NCBI RefSeq assembly: GCF_018332455.1
Contig: NZ_BOPZ01000021.1
Location: forward strand, 20,148-66,414
Length of the DNA stretch: 46,267 nucleotides
Direction of reading: 5' to 3'
Origin: Clostridium polyendosporum
GTDB taxonomy: Bacteria; Bacillota; Clostridia; Clostridiales; Clostridiaceae
In this document: in pieces, positions 11,353 to 20,400 of the stretch
Layout of the letters: every line of letters begins with the position of its first letter
Numbering within the stretch: the stretch's first letter is position 1
Position numbers and translations under genes: made by a program
The notes under the pieces: generated by a model
Database searches by the model: none
Told to the model about the DNA's origin: nothing
Seen by the model: the letters and a program-made list of their open reading frames with translations, nothing else

Positions 11353-12150
11353 GTGAACAAAATATTAAGAAGTATAATAGCAGTTGGGATTATTACAGTA
11401 ACAGCATTTGGAGTAGTAGGCTGTAGCAAAAAAACAAATGATGTAACGTCAAAGGAAAAGCTTGTACTTGGCTTTGATGATACTTTTGTTCCTATGGGTT
11501 TTAAGGATGATAAAGGAGAGATAGTAGGCTTTGATATAGACCTCGCAAAGGAAGTATCAAAAAGAATAGATAAGGAAATAACTTTTCAGTCTATTGATTG
11601 GTCAATGAAGGAATCAGAACTTAATTCTGGGAAAATAGATCTTATATGGAATGGTTACACCATAACTAAAGAAAGAGAAGAAAAAGTAAACTTTACAAGA
11701 CCATACTTGGATAATAGACAAGTTATTATAACTTTAGCAGATTCAAAAATAAATAGTAAAGCTGATTTAAAAGGCATGAAGATTGGAGCTCAAAATCAAT
11801 CTAGTGCAGTAGATGCAATAAATAAGGAAGCTGAGCTTCTAAAAAGTTTTAAGGATGGGAAGGTTTATACCTTTGAAACAAATAATGAAGCATTAATGGA
11901 TTTAGAAGCAAAAAGAATAGATGCTGTTGTAGCTGATGAAATTTTGGCAAGATACTATATAAGCAAAAAAGGCGCAGATAAATATAAGATATTAAAAGAT
12001 GATTTTGGAAGTGAAGCTTATGGCGTTGGTGTAAGAAAATCCGACAAAGATTTACTAGAAAAGATTAATAAAGCCTTTGATGATATGAAAAAAGATGGTA
12101 CTGCTAAGGAAATTTCTGAAAATTGGTTTGGACAAGACATATTTAAATAG
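11353..12150 (+). CDS. Polar amino acid ABC transporter, substrate-binding lipoprotein
   Basis: This is the extracellular binding protein of family 3 (SBP_bac_3), 265 residues from the GTG at 11353. MNKILRSIIA and a hydrophobic stretch lead to the lipobox GVVGC (Cys24), so it is membrane-anchored. The mature part starts with LVLGFDDTFVPMGF and has GEIVGFDIDLAKEV and DLIWNGYTIT, all typical of the glutamine/histidine/arginine/cystine binders. An upstream GTG at 11338 exists, but AGTGAGGGATG gives better spacing to 11353. It is the first gene of a compact three-gene operon (12 bp to the permease). The ligand is not determined. Confidence 0.92.
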   Translation: MNKILRSIIAVGIITVTAFGVVGCSKKTNDVTSKEKLVLGFDDTFVPMGFKDDKGEIVGFDIDLAKEVSKRIDKEITFQSIDWSMKESELNSGKIDLIWNGYTITKEREEKVNFTRPYLDNRQVIITLADSKINSKADLKGMKIGAQNQSSAVDAINKEAELLKSFKDGKVYTFETNNEALMDLEAKRIDAVVADEILARYYISKKGADKYKILKDDFGSEAYGVGVRKSDKDLLEKINKAFDDMKKDGTAKEISENWFGQDIFK

Positions 12151-12162
12151 AGGTGCATTTCT

Positions 12163-12804
12163 ATGAATAATTTAATTAACCTATTACCACAAGTGTTTGA
12201 AGGACTAAAGGTTACTCTGCAAATATTTATATTAACACTTGTTCTTTCAATATCACTTGGAATAGTAGTTGCACTGGGACGATTATCTAAAAATAAAATA
12301 TTAAACAAGATAACAGGTTTTTATATTTTAATTATGAGAGGAACGCCTCTGCTTCTACAAATTGTATTTATATTTTTTGGATTGCCTAGTGTAGGTATAA
12401 TTTTTGATAGATTTCCAGCTGCTATATTAGCCTTTACACTTAATTATGCAGCTTATTTTGCAGAAATATTTAGAGCTGGAATAGCCTCAATAGAGGAAGG
12501 ACAATACGAAGGAGCTAAAGTGCTAGGTTTTCCTCAGAAGTATATATTTTTTAAAATAGTTCTTCCACAAGCTACTAAAAGAATACTTCCAGCAGTAGCG
12601 AATGAGATTATTACTCTTGTGAAGGATACTGCATTAGTATATGTAGTTGGATTAGACGAACTTTTGAAAATTGGTAAAATAGCATCAAATAGAGAGGCCT
12701 CTCTAGTGCCACTTCTAATAGTAGGGGGAATATATTTACTCTTAATTGCAATATTAAGTGAACTTTTTAAGAAGCTAGAAAAAAAATATAGCTATTATCA
12801 ATAG
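12163..12804 (+). CDS. Amino acid ABC transporter permease (HisM/GlnP family)
   Basis: This is a 213-residue integral membrane permease with about five hydrophobic helices. N-terminal GLKVTLQIFILTL and RGTPLLLQIVFIFFG are hallmarks of the polar amino acid permease family. The EAA loop reads EGAKVLGFPQKYIFFKIVLPQA, where the ATPase docks. It starts 12 bp after the binding protein with GAGGTGCATTTCT upstream. Only one permease gene is present, so the transporter presumably uses a homodimer. Confidence 0.93.
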   Translation: MNNLINLLPQVFEGLKVTLQIFILTLVLSISLGIVVALGRLSKNKILNKITGFYILIMRGTPLLLQIVFIFFGLPSVGIIFDRFPAAILAFTLNYAAYFAEIFRAGIASIEEGQYEGAKVLGFPQKYIFFKIVLPQATKRILPAVANEIITLVKDTALVYVVGLDELLKIGKIASNREASLVPLLIVGGIYLLLIAILSELFKKLEKKYSYYQ

Positions 12805-12816
12805 GGAGAAGATATT

Positions 12817-13500
12817 ATGCTTAAAGTAGAAGGATTAGAAAAAAAATTTGGTAAAAATACAGTTTTAAAGGGTGTAAATCTTGAAATTAAAGAAGGAGAA
12901 ATTACTGTTATAGTAGGTCCTTCTGGTGGTGGAAAGACAACCTTGCTTAGATGCATAAGTGGCTTAACTCAACCTGATAATGGCTCCATCATAATAAATA
13001 ATAAGTATTTATATAAAGATGGCAAAATAGCACAAAAAAAGGATGAGCTAGAAATAAGAAAAGATGTAGGATTAGTGTTTCAAAACTTTAATTTATTTCC
13101 ACATATGAGTGTTTTAGAAAATATTACAGAAGCACCAAGAGTGGTATTAGGCATGGACATTGAAGAAGCTAAAAATAAAGCTAAAGAGATATTAGGTTTT
13201 TTAGGACTTGAAAATAAACAAACTAGTTACCCATTTGAGCTTTCAGGAGGACAAAAACAGAGAGTTGCAATAGGAAGAGCTCTTGCAATGGAGCCTAAGC
13301 TTATATGCTTTGATGAGCCAACCTCTGCCTTAGATCCAAGTATGACTGGAGAGGTAGCAAATCTTATAAAAAAATTAAGTCTTGAAAAGTCTATGACAGT
13401 CTTAATTATTACTCATGATATGGCTTTTGCCACTATGGTAGCCCATAGAATTTTGTCTATGAACAATGGAATATTAAAGGAAGAACATATGTATATGTAA
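12817..13500 (+). CDS. Amino acid ABC transporter ATP-binding protein (GlnQ-like)
   Basis: This 227-residue ATPase has Walker A GPSGGGKT (34-41), Q-loop VFQNFNLFPH, signature LSGGQ (142-146), Walker B LICFDEPTSALD (Asp166, Glu167) and the switch His in IITHD. The length is slightly shorter than GlnQ (about 240) and the C-terminal tail is trimmed, but the core is complete. It begins 12 bp after the permease with GGGAGAAGATATT and closes the operon, which ends at the terminator near 13627. Confidence 0.93.
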   Translation: MLKVEGLEKKFGKNTVLKGVNLEIKEGEITVIVGPSGGGKTTLLRCISGLTQPDNGSIIINNKYLYKDGKIAQKKDELEIRKDVGLVFQNFNLFPHMSVLENITEAPRVVLGMDIEEAKNKAKEILGFLGLENKQTSYPFELSGGQKQRVAIGRALAMEPKLICFDEPTSALDPSMTGEVANLIKKLSLEKSMTVLIITHDMAFATMVAHRILSMNNGILKEEHMYM

Positions 13501-13626
13501 TTAAAGTTATCGAACGTAGTGTTTTTATGAAAATTAATTAGATCACTTGAACCTAAAATTCCTTAAAAACAGGAAGAATAGAGATTCACTTTAATCAAAA
13601 AGTACAGAAATATTTTATAAATAAGA

Positions 13627-13668
13627 AAGAAGGAGAACCTCCCATCATGTGGAGATTTTCCTTCTTTT
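13627..13668 (+). terminator. Terminator of ABC operon
   Basis: AAGAAGGAGAACCTCC pairs with GGAGATTTTCCTTCTT (with wobbles) around a short loop, and a run of T follows. Confidence 0.8.
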
Positions 13669-13748
13669 TTGGATTTCCTTAAATAAAGTGGAATATTTAA
13701 AAAATATAATTCCTATAAATAAAGTAGAAAATGATAAGGAGTAGAAAT

Positions 13749-14938
13749 ATGTTAAGAAAAAAATTTATTTATCTACACTAATAGTTATAGTTTCTACCAG
13801 TATATTTTTTACTGGATGTAGTGGAAAAGATGTTACCTCAACAGAACCACAAAAAACTATAGAAAGTACAAATCCACCTTTAGATAACGTTGAAATTAAA
13901 CCGGAGTCTGATGGTTCACAACCTGAAGAAGAAGTGAGTATTGTAGGAAAAAATATAATCCTTCGTCAAATAAATGGAGATTATATAGGAATAACTATAC
14001 AAAATGCAGATGGGACTGGTAAGGCAAATGAAATTGATAATCTAGGGGTAAAGTATTATAACAGTCAAGCAGGAAATTATTTAATATTTTCAACTACAGA
14101 TAGCAATATTAAACAGCCTTATATGGGCAAGCTTATAAGTTATAATGTGGCAACTGGAGAGAAAAAAATATTATCAGAGGTATCTTTTCCTGTAGAGACA
14201 CAAAGAAGTTCAAATATTATTGCAGTGGATTCTCATGTTTATTTTATTAAAAATCATAGTTTAATTATTTATGATCTTACTACAAATAATCCAAGTATTT
14301 ATTCATCAACTGTTAAAATATCAGACATAGATTCATTAGTTGGATGCGATAAGGAATCTAAGCAATTATTTTATTTAAATGAAAATAATGAATTGTATGC
14401 TACTGATTTAAAATCAACTTATAAAATTAAAGAGTTAGTAATTGATAATAAAAATATAGAATTAAGTAAACTTAAGTGGTTTAAATACTATAATGGTAAA
14501 TTTTGTTGTTCTAGTGAATGTGTAAATTCAAAGCTTAATCAGGAATATGGAATTGTCAACTTAGCCCAAGGCGTTGTAGCCTTTAATTACGATAGTAAAA
14601 AGCGTTCTCTCATTGGGCAGGAAGAAATGGTATATCAAAATACACCTATATTTGATTTTCAAGTATCAGACAATTATATATATTATTCTGATAGTACTAA
14701 ACATCTTAATAGAGTATCTAATAAGGGTGCTGTTTCTAATCCACCAACACTTACAATCGATAATTTTGCAGATTATATGTATATTGTAAGTGTAAATGAT
14801 AATTCTATATCATATATTAAAGATCAGAAAGGATTATTTATGGCAGTAGATTTGGATAAACTAAAAAATAACGAAGCACCTAATATCATACAATTAGGTA
14901 GTAATGTTATTAATTCTATATACATGGAAATTCATTAA
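13749..14938 (+). pseudogene. Predicted beta-propeller-like lipoprotein, frameshifted at codon 5-6
   Basis: AAGGAGTAGAAAT precedes an ATG at 13749, but that frame stops after ten codons. Adding one A to the A7 run at 13757-13763 gives MLRKKIYLSTLIVIVSTS, then IFFTGCSGK, a clear lipoprotein signal with lipobox FTGC. It joins a reading frame that is open to 14938, for about 395 residues in all. The body has repeated YY/IYYSD, IYDLT and NELYATDLK strands resembling DUF5050-type propeller proteins of clostridia. The function is unknown. If the slip is real, the only in-frame starts (GTG at 13934) lack the signal peptide. A damaged partial copy lies at 17228-17471. Confidence 0.8.
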
Positions 14939-15143
14939 TTTTAGAAATTCCTTGTTTGTAACTATTGCATATAGTATAAAGATTATTTTAAAGAATAAGA
15001 CACATGAGTACCGTTAGACTATGTTTTCCTCACAATGAAAACAAAACCTAAAATACAACTAGTTTCCTAGATTAATAATCTTAAATTTATATAAACTATA
15101 AATGCAGGCTAATTTAAATAAATACACATAGGAGGAATTAATT

Positions 15144-15341
15144 ATGGCAAACAATAATAACAGAGTATTAGTTCCAGAAGCAAAAGCAGGTTTAAATCAA
15201 TTTAAAATGGAATCAGCTAGAGAAGTAGGCGTAAATCTTAAAGATGGATACAATGGAGACTTAACTGCAAGGCAAGCTGGATCCATAGGTGGAAATATGG
15301 TTAAGAAAATGGTAGAAAGTTATGAACAAGGCTTAAAATAA
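15144..15341 (+). CDS. Alpha/beta-type small acid-soluble spore protein
   Basis: This 65-residue SASP would coat spore DNA and protect it from UV and chemicals. The family features are all present: an acidic GPR protease cleavage region (FKMESAREVGVNL, about 21-33), a central GYNGDLTARQAGSIGGNMVKKM helix region and a short charged C-terminus. AGGAGGAATTAATT precedes the ATG, and a strong terminator follows the stop by about 15 bp. The gene should be switched on in the forespore by SigG, but I could not pick out an unambiguous SigG promoter in 14940-15130. A decayed copy of its 3' end is at 10933-11060. Confidence 0.95.
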   Translation: MANNNNRVLVPEAKAGLNQFKMESAREVGVNLKDGYNGDLTARQAGSIGGNMVKKMVESYEQGLK

Positions 15342-15355
15342 AATATTAACAAAGA

Positions 15356-15387
15356 AAGCTCTAGAGTTAATCTAGAGCTTTTTTTTG
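15356..15387 (+). terminator. SASP terminator
   Basis: AAAGCTCTAGA / TCTAGAGCTTT closes a five-base loop and runs into eight T. A degraded homologue sits at 11031-11060. Confidence 0.9.
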
Positions 15388-15610
15388 CTTAGGAAAATAA
15401 TTATTAATCAACAAATTAGTTTAGAAACAAAAAATAGTTATTGAGGTGGGAGTTAGCTTATTTGTATATATAGGTGAACTTATTAATTACTAAATTGTCA
15501 ACAGCATTAATATTTTATGCAGTAAACAAATAAATATTCTAAAAATTTTTAAATTAACTGTAGATTTTTAAGTAGGATTATAAATAAATAATTCTGTAAG
15601 TTTAATATTT

Positions 15611-15618
15611 GGTATAAT
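15611..15618 (+). promoter_or_regulatory. Extended -10 promoter of the membrane metalloprotease-like gene
   Basis: TGGTATAAT is an extended -10 element (TGn-TATAAT) 34 bp upstream of the start codon at 15652. No convincing -35 box is present. The rest of 15388-15610 is AT-rich and shows nothing else recognisable. Confidence 0.5.
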
Positions 15619-15651
15619 TATAATCTATACTTATAAAAGGAGGTTGACAGT

Positions 15652-16503
15652 ATGGAAAAGTTTATTTTAGATATTATTAAAATTAGTTTTATTCAGGTAG
15701 TATATGCTTTAGGTATTATTGTTATATGTGGTTTTCTTTTAGAGATAATTGAAAGAAAATCAAACGAATTTATGCAGAAGTCTTTTGGGTGGAAAGGAAT
15801 CTTAGTTACAGCTTTAATTGGTGCTCCTGTTCATGAATTAGGCCATGCAATTATGTGTCTAGTATTTAGACATAAAATCAACGAGATAAAACTTATAAGA
15901 CCGTTAGCCAGTAAGCAGGATGGAATTATGGGTTTTGTTAGTCACAGCTATAATCCTAAAAGTTTGTATCAAAAAATAGGCAATTTTTTTATAGGTATAG
16001 GTCCAATAATTTTTGGCTCCGGTGTAATGCTCTTATCAATGAAGTTTTTAATGAACCAAATGTACAACAATTTTTATAGTTTTGCACTAGAGCAGCATAA
16101 AAGCATAACAGGTTTTAATACATCATTTTTTATTATCTTAAAGAATATATTTATACAACTGCTTCATGGCATATTTAATTATGGTAATTTATTATCTTTA
16201 AATTTCTGGATATTTATACTTATTATAATATCTATATCATCACATATGGCTTTGAGTGCTGCTGATATTAAAGAGTCAGCAAGAGGTATAGTATTTATTT
16301 ATATTGTTTCTTTGTTTTTAAGTTTAATTTTTAAAATAACTAATGTTGATATAAATTATATTTATTCTAAAATATTGTTTTTTAATGTATTTTTGTCTAT
16401 TTTTCTTTTTACAGCTTTAAGTTTTTCTATTATAGTACTAGTTATAAATATGATTATCTATTTTGTTAAAAATTTGTGTTTGCAATGTAGTTTAGAATTA
16501 TAA
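15652..16503 (+). CDS. Membrane protein with M50-like zinc metalloprotease motif
   Basis: This 283-residue polytopic protein has about six hydrophobic segments. Residues 58-66 read APVHELGHA, giving HExxH (His61, Glu62, His65) inside a membrane segment, the zinc site of site-2-type (M50) proteases. A later ASKQDGIMGFVSHSYN region is unusual, and no clear NPDG third ligand was seen, so the protein may be a distant or inactive relative. AAAGGAGGTTGACAGT precedes the ATG. It stands alone, with a palindromic repeat downstream. Neighbouring spore genes suggest, but do not show, a sporulation role. Confidence 0.6.
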   Translation: MEKFILDIIKISFIQVVYALGIIVICGFLLEIIERKSNEFMQKSFGWKGILVTALIGAPVHELGHAIMCLVFRHKINEIKLIRPLASKQDGIMGFVSHSYNPKSLYQKIGNFFIGIGPIIFGSGVMLLSMKFLMNQMYNNFYSFALEQHKSITGFNTSFFIILKNIFIQLLHGIFNYGNLLSLNFWIFILIIISISSHMALSAADIKESARGIVFIYIVSLFLSLIFKITNVDINYIYSKILFFNVFLSIFLFTALSFSIIVLVINMIIYFVKNLCLQCSLEL

Positions 16504-16532
16504 GACAATCCTTTTTGTGTACCCTAAATATT

Positions 16533-16611
16533 AAAACTAACTAAAAACTCATCAATATGCTCAGTTTTTAGTTAGTTTTCTTTCTGTGAAGTGGCAGCAA
16601 ATAGCTTTTTA
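16533..16611 (-). repeat. Dispersed bipartite palindromic element, copy M (reverse)
   Basis: Read on the minus strand this starts GCTATTTGCTGCCACTTCAC and then has a second hairpin with arms AACTAACTAAAAACT / AGTTTTTAGTTAGTT around a loop containing ATTGAT. On the plus strand the same arms could terminate the preceding gene. Box 1 is reduced on its right side (GTGAAG only). The remainder of the gap, 16612-16880, is AT-rich with no recognised feature. Confidence 0.75.
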
Positions 16612-16896
16612 TATCTATGATAGATAATAATTTTTATAAGATAAGAATCTTAGAGATATTATAATTTTTTATTGAAAATTTAAAGATCTAGCACACTGAT
16701 ATAGTAAATATTCAAATGATACAAATTTAAATGCAGTAGAAGATAAAAGAGTTTCCAATACTTTATATAATTATCAATTTGGAGAATTATAGTAATTATT
16801 AAATGGATATAAAAAAGCAGCAAGGGATTATATTAGAATAACTTAACAGGGATACTTTTATAAAATTTTCAAAAGATAAACATGGAGGTGATTTGA

Positions 16897-17040
16897 TTGA
16901 CTCAAAAGTTAGGAAAGAATAACAGGACTGGTGAGAAATCTTATTATAGAAATAAAAATAATAAGTCTGTAGCAAATCCAGTTAATACAGATGAAGATCA
17001 GATTACTAATAATAAACCAGTAAGAAGTTTACCAAAATAA
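16897..17040 (+). CDS. Small Asn/Lys-rich hydrophilic protein, 47 residues
   Basis: A TTG at 16897 stands eight bases after GGAGG in GGAGGTGATTTGA. It opens a 47-residue frame beginning MTQKLGKNNRTGEKSYYR and ending KPVRSLPK. The protein is rich in Asn, Lys and Thr, has no hydrophobic segment, and resembles the small hydrophilic proteins often expressed in clostridial spores, but I recognise no family. A 15-bp perfect hairpin follows the stop, supporting a real transcription unit. Confidence 0.6.
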   Translation: MTQKLGKNNRTGEKSYYRNKNNKSVANPVNTDEDQITNNKPVRSLPK

Positions 17041-17052
17041 AAAGGTTCAAAG

Positions 17053-17100
17053 AGTGATTTCATAGACTTTAATCTATTTAATTTTGTCTATGAAATCACT
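17053..17100 (+). terminator. Hairpin after small ORF
   Basis: AGTGATTTCATAGAC and its exact complement (17086-17100) form a 15-bp stem with an 18-base loop. The T-tract is poor. Confidence 0.6.
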
Positions 17101-17227
17101 TCATCACCTATCTAATTTTATTATTAGAACACAATTTTGGTGTTGATTAAGAGTTTTTTCATAGTTTGCCATAAGAAAAACATAATCTTAACTACAATTA
17201 ACTTCCAGAGTGATAAATTGATAGCGG

Positions 17228-17471
17228 TAAACATCTTAATAGAGTATCTAAAAACGAGCAGTTTTTAATCCACGAATACTTACAATATACATATAATTTT
17301 GTAAATTATATGTATATTGTAAGTGTAAATGATAATTCTATATCATATATTAAAGACCAGAAAGTATTATCTAGGTCAATAGATTTGAATAAACTAAAAA
17401 ATAACGAAAAATTTAATATCATACAACTAGGCAGTGATGTTATTAATTCTATATACATGGAAATTCATTAA
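17228..17471 (+). pseudogene. Decayed 3' fragment of the lipoprotein at 13749-14938
   Basis: About 244 bases match the last part of the lipoprotein gene, from TAAACATCTTAATAGAG to the shared end ATGGAAATTCATTAA. Several substitutions and small indels destroy the frame, and the 5' three quarters of the gene are missing. Similarity stops almost exactly at the stop codon. Together with the SASP remnant it indicates an old duplication that was rearranged. Confidence 0.88.
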
Positions 17472-17566
17472 TTTATGAACTACCACTACTTATAGACGTG
17501 GATGGAATAAGCGTTTAACATTGATATCATATGCAAATTCAAAAGCTTCTATATAAATTAATTATT

Positions 17567-17604
17567 GTAAATGGTATCTCATAAGTAAAGGAGATACCAT
17601 TTAC
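17567..17604. terminator. Inverted repeat between lipoprotein remnant and membrane gene
   Basis: GTAAATGGTATCTC / GAGATACCATTTAC is a 14-bp perfect stem with loop ATAAGTAAAG. It is close in sequence to the terminator at 26871-26902 (same ATCTCATAAGTAAA core). It probably ends transcription of the minus-strand gene at 17620-17940. Confidence 0.6.
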
Positions 17605-17619
17605 TAACTTTATGTATTT

Positions 17620-17940
17620 CTAATAATTTTTAAAATATTTATCTATTAATTCCTTAAATATTTTCAACTCAGATATAAAAGAATAAATGATTGCAATAAC
17701 TAAAATGACTACGCCAAGAATTGATGATGACTTTAAAAGGTAAGGGATTATTAAAAAAATTATTCCTAATATTAACATTGGAATTGCGATATCTCTTCCT
17801 AGTTTACTTTTCTTATTAACTTTATCCAAAGTCTCTTTATCTAAAGTTGAAAGTGTAAATTTCTTTTTAATGCTAACTATAAAACTTAAAAAGAATGTGA
17901 ATATACCTACTACTATAAAGACATAACCAATAATAACCAT
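17620..17940 (-). CDS. Small membrane protein, DUF3784-like
   Basis: This 106-residue protein has three hydrophobic segments (about 3-22, 49-69 and 72-90), with a conserved-looking loop KKKFTLSTLDKETLDKVNK between the first two. The layout resembles the DUF3784 family of Firmicutes, whose function is unknown. AAGGAGGTTCTTT precedes the ATG directly. It is a single gene divergent from RNase J. Confidence 0.6.
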   Translation of the reverse strand: MVIIGYVFIVVGIFTFFLSFIVSIKKKFTLSTLDKETLDKVNKKSKLGRDIAIPMLILGIIFLIIPYLLKSSSILGVVILVIAIIYSFISELKIFKELIDKYFKNY

Positions 17941-18098
17941 AAAGAACCTCCTTTTACTTAGTAGACCTTCTTGCTTATTAATAATCTATACGTTATAAGA
18001 ATTATATGAATTGATATTAAAAATATTGTATAACAGAGAGCGAATATTTTTATATGTTTTTATTATTTAAAGTTCTTTAAATGAAACAATGTTTATAT

Positions 18099-18163
18099 CT
18101 TTTATTTATTGTGAAGTCTGATTAAAATTGAGCGGGCTTGATGTCTAGTCAGTTTTATTTTTA
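18099..18163 (+). repeat. Dispersed bipartite palindromic element, copy A
   Basis: TTTATTTA is followed by a shortened box 1 (TTGTGAAGTCTGATTAA), then hairpin 2 with arms TAAAATTGAG..GGGC and GTCTAGTCAGTTTTA around TTGAT, ending AGTTTTATTT. It lies upstream of the RNase J start, within the 17941-18271 gap. Confidence 0.7.
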
Positions 18164-18271
18164 TTAGTGTATATTTTAAAGGAAATTTACCAAAGAAAAA
18201 GAATTAATTCCAGTATTAGAAGGCAAAATATAAGAAATGAATATTATTATAAGAATAAAGGAGGCGATCTA

Positions 18272-19936
18272 GTGATAAACGAGAATAGTGTAAGAGTTAT
18301 TCCACTAGGAGGTCTTGGAGAAATTGGTAAGAATATAACTGCTATTGAATACAAAGATGAAATCATTGTTATAGACTGTGGCATAGCCTTCCCCGACGAG
18401 GAGATGTATGGTGTAGATTTAGTAATTCCTGATATAACTTACTTATTAGATAAAGTAGAGAATGTAAAAGGTATTTTTCTAACTCATGGGCATGAAGATC
18501 ATATTGGAGCATTACCGTATATTTTAAAGCAATTAAATGTACCTGTTTACGGTACAAGATTAACATTAGGGATAGTTAAGAATAAATTGGAGGAACACAA
18601 TATACTTTCAGACTGTGAGCTGCATAGTGTAGAACCTGGAGACATAGTACAAATAGAAAATATAAAGATTGAATTTATAAGAAATACTCATAGTATACCA
18701 GGCTCCTGCTGTATTGCTATTCATACACCAGTAGGTGTAATATTCCATACTGGTGATTTTAAGATAGACTATACACCTACTGATGGGGCAGTTATGGATC
18801 TAGAACGTATTTCAAGCTTGGGAAAAGAGGGAGTACTGATGCTAATGGCTGATAGTACTAATGCAGAACGCAGAGGTCATACAATTTCAGAAAAATCTAT
18901 AGGAAAAACTTTAACTAAAATCCTTTCTAATGCTAAAGGAAGAGTTATTGTGGCAACCTTTGCCTCAAACATTCCAAGAATTCAGCAGATAGTGGATGCT
19001 TCTATTAAGAATGGAAGGAAGGTAACCTTTAGTGGAAGGAGCATGGAAAATATCTCACAGGTGGCGATGGAATTAGGAGAGCTTAATATACCGGAAGGAC
19101 ATATTATAAACGTAGATGAAATATCCAATTATCCTAATGAACAGATAACAATAATAACTACTGGCAGTCAGGGAGAACCTATGGCAGCCCTCGCTAGGAT
19201 AGCATTTTCTACCCATAGAAAGATTAGAATTGAACCAAAGGACTTGTATATTATATCGGCATCTCCAATCCCTGGAAATGGAAAAATGATTTCTAGAGTG
19301 ATTAACCAGTTGTTCAGAAAGGGTGTAGATGTAATCTATGAAGATTTAGAAGAAGTACACGTATCAGGTCACGCCTACCAAGAAGAGCTAAAATTAATTC
19401 ATACATTAGTTCATCCTAAGTATTTTATGCCTGTTCATGGTGAATATAGGCACTTGAAACACCATGTTGACTTAGCGAAGAAGCTAGGTATGAACGAATC
19501 AAATATTTTTACATTAGAAACAGGTCAAGTTTTAGAATTATCAGATAGTGAAGCTAAGATATCTGGTAAAGTTCATACTGGTGCTGTATTTGTAGATGGA
19601 CTTGGAGTAGGAGATGTAGGAAATGTAGTACTTAGAGATAGGAAGTACTTAGCTCAAGATGGTATGCTCACAATAGTTGTTACTATAGAAAAAGAATCTT
19701 ATAGTATTATAGCAGGTCCAGATATAATCACCAGAGGATTTGTATATGTAAAAGAATCTGAGGAGTTGATTAATGAAGCAAAAGAAATTGTAAGAAAAGA
19801 ATTAGATAGATGCTTAGAAAATAAAATTGTTGAATGGTATGTATTAAAAGCTAATATGAAGAAATCCATGGAAAGATTTTTATATGAAAAGACTAAAAGA
19901 AGACCAATTATTCTTCCTATTATTATGGAAGTTTAG
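18272..19936 (+). CDS. rnj: Ribonuclease J
   Basis: This 554-residue metallo-beta-lactamase/beta-CASP nuclease degrades and matures RNA, with 5'-to-3' exo- and endonuclease activity. From the GTG at 18272 (preceded by AAAGGAGGCGATCTA) the N-terminus reads VRVIPLGGLGEIGKN. The metal site HGHEDH occupies 72-77, followed by NTHSIPGS, HTGDFKID, the beta-CASP domain and VSGHA / MPVHGEYRH. The length equals that of RNase J1/J2. A longer frame back to 18167 exists, but it lacks a ribosome site and would add non-family residues. A perfect terminator follows at 20098. Confidence 0.95.
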   Translation: MINENSVRVIPLGGLGEIGKNITAIEYKDEIIVIDCGIAFPDEEMYGVDLVIPDITYLLDKVENVKGIFLTHGHEDHIGALPYILKQLNVPVYGTRLTLGIVKNKLEEHNILSDCELHSVEPGDIVQIENIKIEFIRNTHSIPGSCCIAIHTPVGVIFHTGDFKIDYTPTDGAVMDLERISSLGKEGVLMLMADSTNAERRGHTISEKSIGKTLTKILSNAKGRVIVATFASNIPRIQQIVDASIKNGRKVTFSGRSMENISQVAMELGELNIPEGHIINVDEISNYPNEQITIITTGSQGEPMAALARIAFSTHRKIRIEPKDLYIISASPIPGNGKMISRVINQLFRKGVDVIYEDLEEVHVSGHAYQEELKLIHTLVHPKYFMPVHGEYRHLKHHVDLAKKLGMNESNIFTLETGQVLELSDSEAKISGKVHTGAVFVDGLGVGDVGNVVLRDRKYLAQDGMLTIVVTIEKESYSIIAGPDIITRGFVYVKESEELINEAKEIVRKELDRCLENKIVEWYVLKANMKKSMERFLYEKTKRRPIILPIIMEV

Positions 19937-20097
19937 TTCTAAAAAGACACGGTAATAAAATCTTTCTAAATAATAGTATGAATCCGTTTATAACTGTAAA
20001 ATACATAGAGCTATAAAAATAATTTACAAGAAAATTAATAATCAATTAATTAGTAAATTACGAATAGTATAATTCGTTTCTACTAGCGAAACTCATC

Positions 20098-20130
20098 ACC
20101 AGATTAAGTTTAAACTTAATCTGGTTTTTT
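20098..20130 (+). terminator. RNase J terminator
   Basis: ACCAGATTAAGTTTAAACTTAATCTGGT is fully self-complementary and ends in six T. Confidence 0.9.
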
Positions 20131-20259
20131 AATATATATTTTTATCAGAATAACATAAGGAGAATTGTATTATAAGTATAATTAACTATAAACTTATATT
20201 TTTATTATTCAAGAAAAAATATTTAACGATAAATATTTCAGAATTAACAAATCGGTTTA

Positions 20260-20289
20260 TTGTCATATCATAGAAATTTTTGTTATTAT
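20260..20289 (+). promoter_or_regulatory. Promoter candidate for adenine deaminase
   Basis: TTGTCA (20260-20265), an 18-base spacer and TATTAT (20284-20289) lie in the 19937-20400 gap, which is otherwise AT-rich apart from the RNase J terminator. No purine riboswitch core could be found in the leader. Confidence 0.55.
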
Positions 20290-20400
20290 AGTATTTAAAT
20301 TTAGAGGATATATTTATAGAAAATTATAAGTTTGTTGTAGTAAAAGAAATATTTATAATAAATTTTTATATTAATTTAAAATAAAAAGGAGGAACGGTAA

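Noticed and set aside
19937-20400. Search for a purine riboswitch upstream of adenine deaminase
   Set aside because: No conserved TATAATC, GGTTTG or loop-loop motifs; only a promoter candidate is present.
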